Of a stretch of DNA of 64,000 nt, positions 15,101 through 30,100 are shown one piece after another. The position numbers and the translations under genes were made by a program. Source of the DNA: Siphonodentalium dalli (Eukaryota > Mollusca > Scaphopoda > Gadilida > Siphonodentaliidae); NCBI GenBank assembly GCA_032622095.1, contig CP136061.1, positions 231,816,944-231,880,943 on the forward strand, written 5' to 3'. Below the pieces are notes generated by a model. That model was not told the origin of the DNA and made no database searches. It worked only from the letters and a program-made list of their open reading frames with translations. Within the stretch, counting starts at the first letter, position 1. Every line of letters begins with the position of its first letter.

Positions 15101-18100
15101 CTAACACTCCGTAACAGGGGGATGGTATTCGTTATCACATATATAACCACACTTCGAATTGATGTGTTGTCTGACGTTCTAAATATTGTGTTGCATTCTT
15201 TACATCCATGTATGTACAGTTTGGGTTCCTACGAACTATTGTTCACCGACTGCAATGAAGTGAAAACTTTGTGGCCTGACACTAAGCCATCTTACCGTAG
15301 GCTCTAATATGCCTCGGCGTGGGCGAGCTTGCAATGATGTATTGCACGCCGTAATAGTTCCATACATTGTACATGACAATCATATCGTATCAGGGCCTCA
15401 TGTATGCTGTCAGAACTGACTACTAGTATGCTTACATATGGTGAACAGTTTTCATCCCAATACTGACATACTTTGCAGTTTCATCAGTGAATGATAACGG
15501 CAAACAGCGAAATAGAAAGAATACATATTGTCACGTGCTCCAGATTCACTGCCAATAGTCTTTCCAGTAGAGACCATCACTTGGCTCACTAACTTCTATT
15601 TCCACATATATCAAAACGATATTCTGCCACATAGCTTTCACTCGTGTATGATGCGCAGTTACATGCAACACATTTATATTGCGCAGAAAGGACTGCATTT
15701 GTATTGTTACATGTCTAAAGCGAGCTTACATGCGCAGCGTTTATATTGCGCACATCTACTGCCAATATATTTCCGAAACCGGCCATGACATGGCTCTTCG
15801 TCTATGGCGGCTGTTCTGGGTGGGGAAGACTCGTTGTCACGTGACGCTCTTGCTCTCATAGACATAGCGCACCAGCCAAATGGCCTTCTGACTCTTCCCC
15901 ATGGTGCAGTGGCCCACATCATTACAAGATGGGGTCCAGTCGATCCCCTGGAATAGTAATACCTTCGGGATACATCCGGGCCTGCTCCTCCGCAGTCATG
16001 TGATCATAGTGGTATATCATCGACATATCCACTGATTATGTGACAAAACGATTCGATACAATCATGACGAAAATACAGGCATTCGTATCTTCACGTCCGC
16101 TGTAAGCGCACTTTCCTAACGGAAACCGCCTAGTTCTTGCCTATGTGCATTCGGAACTCATCGTCCTCATATACGAGAAAAGACAGTATCTTACCTGTCA
16201 TAGCAGGTAAGATCACGTGGCCAGGGGTATAACGTGATTTTATATTAACCTTACTTTATATTCAATAACCTAGGTTGTATTGTGTTATGTATATTAACCT
16301 TGCTTTGTTATAACTAACAGCATGTCTTGCAGTCGAACATGATTCGAATTTGATGGCCACACACCGTGCAGGTTGCTCATTCACGGGTGTATTACTTGTT
16401 ATCGTTGGGTAAGGGCATATTAGTCAATGATTACCTACTTTGAGCAACCGTACCAGTCTTTACCTCGGGCAGGACCAGTTCTGGCCCCCCAGGTCCTGCT
16501 ACGGCAGTTGAACCAATGGTAGGCGGGTGCTGCATGCGGTTGATTCGGGAAACCAATCTTCACGGGCGATTGCTCCGGCACCTTTCTCTCAGGTGCCTAA
16601 TGGTAGTGGCAATACGATTATTAAATTTCGAAAAAATTCACATCGATATACTATTATTCCACATAGAGTGAAATTTCCATCAGTATTTTGATTTCGGCCT
16701 GGATTCCTGCCACGAAGATCTGTTTATTGGGCACCTGGGAGTAGCCTTTGGCGGCTGTTCTGGGTGGGGAAGACTCGTTGTCACGTGACGCATATGCTCT
16801 CATAGACATAGCGCACCAGCCAAATGGCCTTCTGACTCTTCCCCATGGTGCAGTGGCCCACATCATTACAAGATGGGGTCCAGTCGATCCCCTGGAATCG
16901 TAATACCTTCGGGATACATCCGGGCCTGCTCCTCCGCCGTCATGCGATCATAGTGGTATGTCATCGACATTTATTCCAGTTTGGTCAGGACCACCTGCAT
17001 TTGGGGGATTCCATGGAAGGGGCTTCCTCTGATCAAATGGCTCATCAGAACTTATTCCCTCTGGCCTTGGGGGCGCAGCTTGATGATGCCCCAGAATTTG
17101 AGGGGGTGACCTTGGACAGGCCATAGCTACTTATCCCAAATGCAAGAGCATTTGTCTTGCGTCGAACCATTTCAGAGTAGGCCTCTTCCACAGTCTGGTA
17201 TCCCAACCTGATGCAGCCAATTCTGTTGGCGTCGATCTTGACATGCTTCTCTGCATCGCATGGCGTCGGCAGGTTTGACGACGATGAGCAAGAATCGCGG
17301 GTCGACAGTGGGTCGTCAGGCACACTGTCGGACGAGGATTCTTTTATAAAAGAAAAAGAAAGAAGAAATAAAAAGAAGAAAGAGAAAAAATAGCCTTTGG
17401 AGGATGTTCTGGGTGGGGTAGACTCGTTGTCACGTGACGCTCTTGCTCTCATAGTCTAGACATAGCGCACCAGCCAAATGGCCTTCTGACTCTTCCCCAT
17501 GGTGCAGTGGCCCACATCATTACAAGATGGGGTCCAGTCGATCCCCTGGAATCGTAATACCTTCGGGATACATCCAGGCCACTCCTTCACCGGTAGGAAA
17601 GAAAGGCTGAATGATCTGGGTGGGGAAAACTTGTTGTTGCGTGCCTCCAAGTGCTGCACCAACCAACCTTCTAACTCTTCCCCATGGTGCAGGGGCCCAC
17701 ATCTCCACAAGATGGGGTCCAATCCCCTGGAATCGTAATACCTTAGGGATACCTCCAGGCCACTCCTTCACCGGTAGGAAAGAAAGGCTGAATGATCTGG
17801 GTGGGGAAGTCTTGTTGCGTGCCTCCAAGAGCTGCACCAACCAGCCTTCTATCTCTTCCCCACGGTGCAGTGGCCCACATCTCCACACGATGGGGTCCAA
17901 TCTCCTGGAATCGTAATACCTTCGGGATACCTCCAGGCCACTCCTTCACCGGTCATTTTGCAATTTTGATCATTCTGCTACATTTGATCATTTCGAAATG
18001 TACCCGACACTCGTTATGTGCGCCATCATAGATCACTGATGCTTCTATGCTTGTTCATCAAGTCCGCTGTGGTGTTCTCTAATCCCATATATACTGGTAT

Positions 18101-21100
18101 GCAATGATACCTTGGATCATGATGGCGTTCCCTGCTCTCTACATTATACGAGGCTGGAGTACAGATGTGTGGCATGATATAATGAAACCTCATACCTCGC
18201 TATGATATCTGCAGCATATCATTTTTATATCTGGTTTGTGTATCACAGGGAGCAATTTACTTTCGATATCTGATTAGCAAATAATCTCACATTGACATGA
18301 TTAGATAGCATTTTTATAACATCATACATGTATAAAGAAATTCCTCGCTATTACCGGTATCCACATTTCAGTGGCAAATCGCGATGCGATTCCAGTTAAT
18401 TTGCTCCCTGGTGTATCATAAGCATTCTGATATCTTATGGCCTACACAATGGCTGCATGTGACATCAGTTCATAATGTGAACTGTCGAGAGAGCGAAGAA
18501 GATGACAAAGAGAATAGGATGCAGCAAAGTTGTACTTGCTCGGTTGTCTCGCTAGCATGAATTATATGGCACTACCTGGGATGTTTATTCCAAAAACAAG
18601 GGGGGCGGGCGGTACACATTTGAGCAATGTCGTAATCTGAATTGGGAGCTCTTTCACGTAACATAATCATATCTGATTCATGACTAAATCACATTTACAT
18701 GAATCATGTTTCGGAAGAGTACATTCCCATCGAATTTGGATATTAATTAACTTTATTGCTCGTGCCTCCTCCTGGGCTTGCATTCTAATCCATATAGTTC
18801 AGTTGAGGGCTTCTCCTTGGCGGAAAAATATAATATTTATAAATAATATTACTTTTTCCTTAAGGGAAGCCCGAAACTGAACTATCGTAGATCCCTCCCA
18901 TGGTGGTGCCATTCCCAACCCCGCGACTCGCAAATCTCATGATTAAGTCGGAAATAAAAAACTGACTAGACAATAGATAGAATGCGGGTGTATTCATGCG
19001 AGACTAATCTGGACACGGATGTGAGTGGGGTCGGCACAGCAATAAAATTTTAACCCTCCTGATTGACACAAGGCCGGAGACGTAATCCATATAGTTCAGT
19101 TTCGGGCTTCCCTTAAGGAAAAAGTAATATTATTTATAAATATTATATTTTAAGCTGAACAGATCACATGCCTATACTAGCTTCACAAAAACAAATGAAG
19201 TGTGCTACAGTAATGCCCTAAATAATCGATTCCTTAACCACAGCAGAATTATGGGTAACTTTTCAGGATTTAGTCAGAAAATATGGCTTGTTGCCATTCA
19301 TCGGAAAGCTCTCTCCGATGAATGGCAACAAGCCATATTTCCAACTAAATCCTGAAAAGTTACCCATAATTCTGCTGTGGTTAAGGAGTCGATTATTTAT
19401 GGCATTGCTGTATCTTTGTACTAGGATTACTATTAGTATGAATGTGAATGAATGTAAGACTATGCCTTCATTGTGTATCTTCTGAAACTGGAAAGTCACA
19501 TGTAGCCTGTAGGGTAAAATTCCTAACAGTTTGATTTTATTATCTTTTTGTATAGTGATATTTAGGATACACTCATTCTGTGACAATAGGTTTCGTCGAT
19601 TGATTTCCCCCAGAGTTAGGGGTCATCTCAAAACTACTATCGGGATCCCGATAAATATCCGATAACTCAAAAACTATCTTCTAACTTTCCCGATAGATCC
19701 CGATAGAGCGGTCGCGATTTCCTGAAAATATTCCGATACCGCATCTAAATATTCCGATAACACGCTGAGTTCCCAAATATTTCCCGATAAAAGTCCGAAA
19801 GTTATGTTGCGTATTGCCGATAACATTCCGATAATTTACCCATTTATTTCACGAACAATTATGTCTGTTTTGATAATCGATGAATCGAGCATGTTGTTTT
19901 GTTTATAGATTTGTTTCTGTTTCCGGTTCAATGTGTTGTCAGTACTTTTTTATTCTTCCACAGCTTCCTTCGTAAGCACATTTTTATTGGGGTGGAAGCT
20001 GTTTAAAAGAATTAAAACTCAACACGTTTCAAGTTTTGATTGGAAGTTATTAAATTGTCCATTGAATTATTTTTGCAAATTATACATACAGCACATATCT
20101 CCTAGAAGTGCTATGAAGGACTCATAAAAAGGAATAGTTTCATAAAGGTAGTATCCCTTCAACACTAGCAATAGACTGGTCCAAAATGAACGTGAGAACA
20201 AATTCAAATATATGTTTCATAAAAATCGAAAAAATTACCCAACATGTGAAATAAATGCCATAAGATTACGATAATTACTACACATTGGCTTCAAATAGTT
20301 GATTTTCAATCGCAGGTAGCTTTCTTTAAATAATATTTGTGAACTATATTGTTCTGCTGATTTTCCCCCACCTGATTTGCATTTATTTCTTGGTGCCATC
20401 AGTGTCAAGTAAACAATTCGTGCTGCCAGGATTTCGATTCATCATTCAAGAATAAATTTGTTCTCAAAACTACGGCCAATGAATATAATTTCTCCCAGAG
20501 TATTTTTTCTCAATCATACTCAATGTAACATTCTCAAATTGCTGATAACGAAATGCATTAAATCATTATTTTTGAAAATGGCTCGTCTTGCACGTGAATC
20601 GCCTCGCCGCCTACTGACACAAGCAATTCAAATAAAACATAACACAAGTTTTACAATGTCAATTCTTTAATTTTTCACGTCACAATTTGCTGGAGGCTAT
20701 CTAAGTGATAAGGCGCAATGAATGTGAAGTTTAGTAATCACACAAGAACAAAATAATCAGCCCTGACAAAAATATTTGCCCCTCCGAGAACCTCATGCAC
20801 CTAATGTTCGAACTTGACCCAGTTATGATCGACAGATCTCTGCACATTTCGATACGTCGATCATGCCTATCATATATGACATAATATTGTCAAGTCATTT
20901 GAAAAAGATGGAATGGCTATTAATGTCGATAAAGTACTTTCTCATCGTGCATTTGAGATATCATACTAAATAAAAGTTAGCAAGACATCTTTTTGAAAAA
21001 GATGACGAAATATACTAAAAATAAATCGCATCGTGACACAGGTGGTCACTACCTTGACATTGATGATGCAATCGTGAAATTCGACACTGTCACTGTTAGA

Positions 21101-24100
21101 ACATAATTAGGCTATGTTCAACTTATCGAAATAATCAATGCAGCCTATAATTAGTAGTAATTACAGAAAACAAAATTAATGTACAGTATATACAAAAGCA
21201 GCCCATACACACACTTAATTGTCAGTTAAAATGTTATGATTGCTTCGCGTATTTATAACTTTTGCACTGGAGATGTTCATGGAATTTTCCATTCATATTT
21301 TCACAGGTCTGTAGACGCTCTTTATTTACCATATTAGGATTCATGAAAAACTATGGAATTACTACTAAATTGTTAATGCTGAAAGTATACATATAAAGCA
21401 GGACCCCCATATGTCATGTTACGAATCTCTATACTCTTGACTAAGGCGTAGAGAACATAGTAGAGATTCATGGCAACATTGATTAGTGATGTTCCGATAA
21501 TGAAAAAGCTTATCGGACCGATTTCCGATAACTGGAGGCACAATCGGCCGATTTCCGATTCCGATTCCGATGTTTATATATATTGTGCGTTTGTTCCTAT
21601 AATGGACTTATATACACCCAATGCACTCCATATTCCGCATAGTTTCAAAGCCAAATACATCAAAGAAATATATACACACTGTCGTGACAGTATTTCTGCC
21701 GACGTCGGTTGTGTGCTTCCTTTGATGTATACCGGTAGTTGTTTTGACAAAGAGATCAAAGGTGCCGACTTAGAGTAACGTTATGACCATGTGTGGAACA
21801 CTTGCATGCGGAGTAAAAGTCTTGATTGAATACTTGTAAGTTGCAACAATGTATGGAATGGCGATGATTAATAACTAAATTTTGATTGATGGATAATAAT
21901 TGCTGTCATATTTGTCTGAGATTTCCCAAGTTTCCATTGGTCACACCTTTTATCTTTTAACAACTCGGAAGCTTTTATAGTTCCGCCTGCTCAATTTTTG
22001 TTTCGCAAGTTCAACGTGGAGCTAAGCGTATTTCATAGCATACGTTGTACAGACGAAAAAGCTAATTATGCCCCTACTAACGTTGATCGTTATTGAAGAC
22101 AGTTCTGATAACAACTGTATTAATTCATTCAGTGTGCTTCAAGTTATTGACATAGCATGTGACGTCACATGACACGTGCTCTAGAGGAAGCCTCACTGTA
22201 ATCAGGTCAGCTTTTTAATTAAAGCTTTCTTTGAATCTATTTCGTGTCAACGCGATTGAACCAATAACTTCATATTACACGGGATGTCGGGCATGTGTAT
22301 TGCCATTCTTATAATATGTCATCATATCAGACTGCTTTGATGATGCCAATGGCTTCTTTTTAGGCTGTTACAACTGCGTTCTACATTCAATACTACAGTT
22401 GTATTGCGTATGTTTATTAAAGCGTGCACATTGCGCTTAGATACTAGATCGTTTTTATTTATTTTGACAATCGGTAAAAGCCGATGTTCAACTAATTTCC
22501 GATGGGCTATTATCGGCCGATGGCCGATTCCGATTCCGATTATCGGAACATCACTAACATTGATCGATCTAGACCCCCCCCCCCCTTAAAGTTTAACCCA
22601 CTGTGGAGTTATATTTTTCTTTCTTCTGGCGAGTTTTGTTTGCGATGTGCTGGTAAACAGAAAGGCAATTGCGTTATAAATCACATCAAATGTTCTGTCG
22701 CAAATTGCAACAAAGCCTGTATATTCGGAATATATACGTACAGGCCCGATATTTTTTTAAGCTGGATTTGTACGTCCCATGTTTGAAATTGTTTTTACCG
22801 GTTCACTGTGTAAAATCTGAAAATGATTGTCTTCAAGAAAAGCACGATTTTAAAAGTGACTTCACACATGACTGCATGTATATAAGTATGGGCCTATACT
22901 CTGCAATGTCACATGTGTTGTTCCCAGAAATGTAAACATGGATGACCCCAATTCTTGGAATCGGGCTAAAAATAGAACTTACGACATCTCATATTAAGAC
23001 TGCGTAACGGTATAATATCTAGATCTGTCAGTTTATTTCTAAAGCAATCAATTGTGCATGCATTAATTGTGTCGTCGCGATTCGCGAATAAATAGAAATC
23101 TTTTGCATTTGCCATTTGGATAGTCTTTATACTCGTCGCGTGGAATGCGCACATCTCCAAAAATGATCGGAGAAAAGCGCCGATTAAAGGTGGTACAATT
23201 CCCGATAGTAGTTTTGAGATGACACCTTACAGACCTTCTAAACTCGGATAGATGTCCAATGTTTCCTTCATGCAAACATTTAGCATTGCCTCTTCTCTAA
23301 ACCAAATGTCAGGAGTACGCTTGGCATTGCATATACAGTAATGCCCTAAGTAATCGACTCCTTAACCACAGCAGAATTATGGGTAATTTTTCAGGATTTA
23401 GTCAGAAATATGGTTTGTTGCCATTTATCGGAAAGCGCTCAGTGAGAGCTTTCTGATGAATGGCAACAAGCCATATTTCAGACTAAATCCTGAAAAATTA
23501 CCCATAATTCTGCTGTGGTTAAGGAGTCAATTACTTAGGGCATTACTGTATGCATTGTTATATTTCCATTGAAAATTCTATAAAATAACAAAGTTAGGCC
23601 AAACAAAAAAAGAATTTTGGTTCTCGGGCAATCTTTATTTCAAATCAATGAGGGAGGGAGGGTTTTATTTTTATTTTTATTTTTTTCTGCACATAGTAAG
23701 CATGGACAAAGATACCTTCCTCTGTCTAGTAATAACCAGAAATGTAGAGGGAACTGTTATGCATATAAACTCATTTAATCTCATATATATTTTGAAGACC
23801 TCTGTTTGTTTGTTTGTTTGTCTGTATGTCATTTATACAAATCTACGATTCTCGACCGATCGGGACGAAACTTGGTATGTGTGTGTAGTTTGACCAGGCG
23901 GTGGATGTTGTCGTATTGGCGCATGCGCAGACGAGATCTCGGAAACGGGTGGAGCTATCGACTTGAAATTTGCTATGTGAATGTATCTTGCCCCGGATAC
24001 GAATTTTATCGGGTCGCCGAGCCCGTGCGACGCCAGCTTCGCGCATGTGCAGACCAGATCTCGGAAACGGGTGGAGCTATCGACTTGAAATTTGGTATGT

Positions 24101-27100
24101 GAATGTATCTTGCCCCGGATACGAATTTTATCGGGTCGCCGAGCCTGTGCGACACCAGCTTCGCGCATGCGCAGACGAGATCTCGGAAACGGGTGGAGCT
24201 ATTGACTTGAAATTTGGTATGTGAATGTATCTTGCCCCGGATACGAATTTTATCGGGTCGCCGAGCCCGTGCGACGCCAGCTTCGCGCATGCGCAGACCA
24301 GATCTCGGAAACGGGTGGAGCTCTCGACTTGAAATTTGGTTTTTGAATAGCCTGGACAACGTCGGGCTCATCGGCTAGTCTCATATATATTTTGAAGACC
24401 TCTGTTTGTCTGTCTGTATGTCTGTCTGTCTGTCTGTATGTCATTTATACAAATCTACGATTCTCGACCGATCGGGACGAAACTTGGTACGTGTGTGTAG
24501 TTTGACCAGGCGGTCGACGTTGTCGTATTGGCGAGCCTGTGCGGCACCCACTTCGCGCATGCGCAGACGAGATCTCGGAAACGGGTGGAGCTATCGACTT
24601 GAAATTTGCTATGTGAATGTATCTTGCCCAGGATACAAATTTTATCGGGTCGCCGAGCCCGTGCGACGCCAGCTTCGCGCATGCGCAGACGAGATCTCGG
24701 AAACGGGTGGAGCTATCGACTTGAAATTTGCTATGTGAAGTATCTTGTCCCGGATACAAATTTTATCGGGTCGCCGAGCCCGTGCGACGCCAGCTTCGCG
24801 CATGCGCAGACGAGATCTCGGAAACGGGTGGAGCTATCGACTTGAAATTTGGTTTTTGAGTAGCCCGGACAACGAAATTTGGTATTTGAATAGCCCGGAC
24901 AACGTCGGGCTCATCGGCTAGTCTCCTATATATTTTGAGACTTCCGTATATGTGTGTGTACTTTATAGAATCGAAAACGCCTGCACCGATTGAGACCAAA
25001 CTTCCTATCTAAGGGTAAAATCCCACGGGAATGGTCAACGTCGCATTTTGGACAAGCTCTGAGTACTCATTCTCCACTCCCAATCATCAAAATCACCGCA
25101 AACGGCACTTCGGGGGTTAAGGCATCAACGATCTTTATATTGACCATATTTGGAGTTGTTAACCGACTAACGCTCTTTATTGCCATCGACGTTGCTAAAC
25201 GATTACCCATGCATACGAAACTACGGATGCAAAACGCGAAATGCATTTATCTCGATTAAAAAGGCAGAATTAACGTGTTGTGTGATTCTTATGTCTGTCG
25301 TTCCTAGGAACGGGGGAAATTTTCAATCATACCTCTTTTAGGGACGGGTACTGCGTGTTGTGTGAAAACAAAAAATGCGTGTTGTGTGATTCTTATGTCT
25401 GTTGTTCCTAGGCTCATCGGGTCATTTTTTCCGCCCGATGTACCTTAAATCATATATCTTTTAGGGACGGGTACTGTGTGTTGTGTGATTCTTATGTCTT
25501 CTTCACCTTAATCGGGTAAAATAAGGTCTAATCGTGTAAAATATTGAAAAACCAAAAATTAATTAATCCAAAAAATTAATTCAAAAATCCAGTAAATTAA
25601 AAATGCACATTTAACTCATGTTATAAACAAAAAATTTATATTAACTCATTGAAAAAAAAAATTTAAATTCAAAAATTAATTCAAAAACTTAAAAATTGTT
25701 ATGTTTCTGACGAACCTGACGAGTGGGCTAACCTGCTAGTCTTATATAAAAATGACATTGTACTACCAGTGTATGACTGGGATTACCTAACATTATATAA
25801 TGCCCCTGACATTTATAACTACTGTTATTGTTGTCTAAAAACTGATACCTCCCCATTCTAATAGCGGTATGTGATTCTGAATTTAATCCTGTGCCTTTCA
25901 ATTGTATGGTGTTAGTGTAAGTTAGTTCACAATGACTAATTGTAAGAAGAGCATGAGGATCAGCTAATAATTTTCTTAATTGTAGTCATCTACTTCATGT
26001 TGTAAGCCTGCAAGTCACTTTTTAACACATTACATGTTAGAGCTCAATGCACACTAATATTCAACACATATCTACTATGGACATGTTTCTAAAAAAAAAC
26101 AAAAAAAACCTTTTTATTCAATGCGGCCGGGCCTGAGAACCAAAACCCTTTTTTTTTGGCCTTATCTGGTAGAAAAAACTGTTTCTAAATATTACTTTCC
26201 CACTCCTAGTATCTCCTATAATATCTGTGTGTTGTTTCTTTTTGCAGACAGCACTCTTCGTGTTCATGTTTAGGATGGATTTATATGGATGTACAGCATG
26301 CCTGTTTATAGTGTGGCTGATATTTGCAGAATGAGGTCCCCAGAGGTCCCCTAGATTCACCCTCTGAGGACCTCATTCTACAAATATCAGACACACTATG
26401 TCTAGACTTGATGTTCAGCTAATAAGTTCAACAAGACCAGGGTAACAAGTAACAATCAAGCCTTGAAATAGTGTGCCTGTCATTTGCAGAATGAGGTCCC
26501 CAGAGGGTGAATATAGTGATGCTACCCTGCATAGCGGGCTAACATCACCAAATTCACCCTCTGAGGACCTCATTCTGCTTACACCTCAGCAGAATGAGGT
26601 TCCCAGAGGGTGAATTTGGTGATGCTAGCCCGCTATGCGGGGTAGCATCACTAAATTCACCCTCTGGGAACCTCATTCTGCAAATGACAGACACACTATT
26701 TCAAGGCTTGGAAACAATTGTAAAGTGATTACAGATGAAAATATTTATTATGAATGATTTCTGTTTTGGCATTTATTACCCTTGACTGCTGCTTCTAGCT
26801 TTGGACCAGATATAACTCGTCAATGCTTCGAGATTCTGACATCTCTTGCATCTGACGTGTTCCAAACAAACCAGTCCGGATCACACGTCCATTCCTCATT
26901 GGCTCATTTTCACAAGGTTAGTAATTTCTTGTTACCATCCAATGATCAGTGCTTGGTTTTTATGTGTACCCATACCATGTATGGTACACATAATGCTGTC
27001 CGTCTCTCTGTCCATCTGTCCGTCCGTCCGTAGACACTTGCTATCCGATTCGATTACTCGAATATTTTTTATCGGATCGTGTTCAAATTTTATGTGCATG

Positions 27101-30100
27101 TTTATGATGACACACTCCTCATCTGTATAGTTTTGGTATCGATCGGTTGATCAGTTTAGAAATTATTAACACTTTGCATCCGCACATAGGCATGAGCTAT
27201 CCGATGCTGTAACCAAAGTATTTTCTGTCCGATTGTGTTCATATTTGATATGTAGGTTTATGATGACACACACCTCACCTGTATAGATTTTGGTTGATCG
27301 GTATAGAAAATAATTAACCCTGCACACAAATGCTATCTGATTCATCTAAGTCAAACAATTTTCTTCTGATATGCCTCATATTTCTTACCTAAGTTTTTCT
27401 TAGCACGTTCTTAATCGGTATGATTTTTGGTATCGTTTAGTTAACACTTTTTGCTCTTGTTTTTAAATAGAATTCATCCAAGCTGTGTTAACTTAAATAT
27501 TTTTCATCTGATCAGCACCAAATTTGGTACATATGGTCCTCACCCCGAAATACAGATCAAGTTCGAATTTTGATCTGGTATATTTTAACAGAGTTATGGC
27601 CATTTCAAATTCAAATAACTGATAATGTAATTAATGCCTGCACTGTGAGCTTAGAAGAGAACATCTCATCACACAGAGAGTGTATTATTGGCATTGAGTT
27701 ATGTTTAGCTGGACACTCGATAGATGGATACCAGTAGATAGCATGGCTCGCAGAGTCTGTTGATAAAATCTGTCAAAACTGTGATTGAAGACTCTGGTCC
27801 AGTTCTGTTTTCTGTACAATATTAAGTTAACCCCTTTGTTGAAACAGGTTCATGACATTAGAGACTGACTTATTGTATGGGTTTCTAAATCCAATGACAT
27901 GCTTTTTATAGACTTTTTGTGTTTATCAGTTCATTAGTTTGGGAAAGATTAATCCCATTCTATCCGATTTCATAACTCAAATATTTCCATTGATTATGTT
28001 TATAGTTCTTGGCATAGTTCACGATAACACACCCTTAACCTGCATAGTGAGGGTCATTTGGTTTATTTGCTTAAAAATATTAATAGTGATGAGCCGATTG
28101 TCAAATAGAGCCTTGCGCCCATTGCCGATTATTTGAGATCACAATCAGCCAATTCAGGTGCCGATTCAGATTATTGTAATAATTATACCAAAATATGTTA
28201 TGTGTTATATACTACTTCGATTTGGAAGCAACAACATCATTAATATACCAGTATACATAAGTATACGTTTGGGTAAGTATATAGGTTGGTATGGGTGGAC
28301 TTGTGAATGAATTCCTGCGTCCTGACAACCAATACACATGTTATATTATGCTCAATTTACTGTAGATTTCTGTCTATAAGTCGCTACTTGTTGACCCAGT
28401 ATTTTCCCCTCAAAATGTGCATGCGCATTATACAACTGTAAGTCAATAGGGGGTCTGAATTCTGGTTACAATCACAGACACAGGTGAGTTTTGGCATTCA
28501 CCGCGATGACAACTCAGAAGAGTGCATGACCGTTCACACCAAAACAGGAACGAAATGTTTAATTACAAATAAAAACAATTAAATAATAAAATAATTGTTA
28601 CCAGTGTATTTATCCCTATCCAATTAACAAAATACAAGAATTCAACATGAGACCTCCATCTGAGGAAGGTAATTTTGATGTTATACCACATTATCCTGAA
28701 CTCAACTGTGGAGACAATACCATGGATGACGCAACACTTATTTACTGTCTACAGGTTTCTTTTTATGTCGGCTTATAGATAAGAGGTCATTGAGGTCACT
28801 GGCTGACCTGATATCAGTTTGAATACAGGTGATTAGCGGTCATTACATTGAATGATAGTTGTTAATTGGTGAACAATGGGGATGTTATAAACACACTACA
28901 CTATATAATGGGTCTCGTCTGGCTATTTTACATATTATTTCAATTCATTCGATATATAATAACTGAAGAGTGGTGAATGCAGTCAACTGCGTAATTATGT
29001 GTCAGGTGACATGTACTTTCGGGGGTTTATACCTGTGTTAGGCAGGACCTGGCTGTATATCATCAAATTTGTGTTTGGTTACACTTTCCCCATGTTTACT
29101 AGTCATTTATTCAACAAAACATCGTTATATTTAACACAGTTTATTGAAGATAATTATTTAGACAATCGGAAATGCCGATGTTGAATCCCGAGTACCGATT
29201 GTCATCCGATGGGCCACAATCGGCCGATTCCGATTGTCGTTTCCAATTATCGGCTCATCACTAAATATTAACATCCTCCACCAATCCTGTTGACACAATA
29301 TGATAACTAAATATTTTTCACACGATCACTATATAAATAATTGCATCCATGTTAATGATGACACATTCTTCACCTGTATAGATTTTGGTATCGATTGAAT
29401 GGTTTTGAAAATATTAACCATAACTTTAATTATATTTTTCCGCCAAGGAGAAGCCCTTCAACTGAACTATATGGATTATTATCCTCGGCCTTGTGTTATC
29501 AGGAGGGTTAAAATTTATTGTCCGTTTATTATCTACTCCGGTCAATCAGCGATCGGATTAGCTCACGCATGAATGCGTCCCGTGCAAATCCCGCGCTCTT
29601 AACAATTCATCTAGCCAGTTTTATTTCTCTCCTTGGACCTATTAGACGTGGTTTTAACTAAAGGAAGTATTTCTCTATTGCGAGTTTATCAACTCAATAT
29701 TTATCGTTGATAACAAACTTGCAATTTATCCGTTGCTTACCCGGTCGTTTAATATTTTTAAGTACGCGCAGAAACTCTTCGTTTCATAGTATACGCAACG
29801 CAATTTATAAAAATTCCGTGTTTTTATCGACACATTTTATCTCGAAAATTTTGGGATTGGAATCGACAAAATCATGTTGAGATCTTCGCCATTGATGGCC
29901 ATTTTGACAATGACTACAGACGCACATCGTTTACTTGTAGCAAACCTATATTGCATTATTGTGCAACATATACGGTGGCATGAATCGTCCGATTTCGGAG
30001 TCCACGTGGTACGGTATGCGAAGTCTCCTAATTTCGTGCTAACTATATTTCATGAAGCCGACTTCTCGATACGTTCATTTCATGTACACTACCTCATCGT

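Noticed and set aside
17045-17900. Several 60-135-residue frames on both strands in DIRS-like element 1
   Set aside because: Most follow the tandem CTGGGTGGGGAAG units, and opposite strands are equally open; not distinct genes.
23806-24738. Overlapping frames of 98-121 residues in the Helitron-like units
   Set aside because: They follow the 120-bp tandem repeats on both strands and have no domain.
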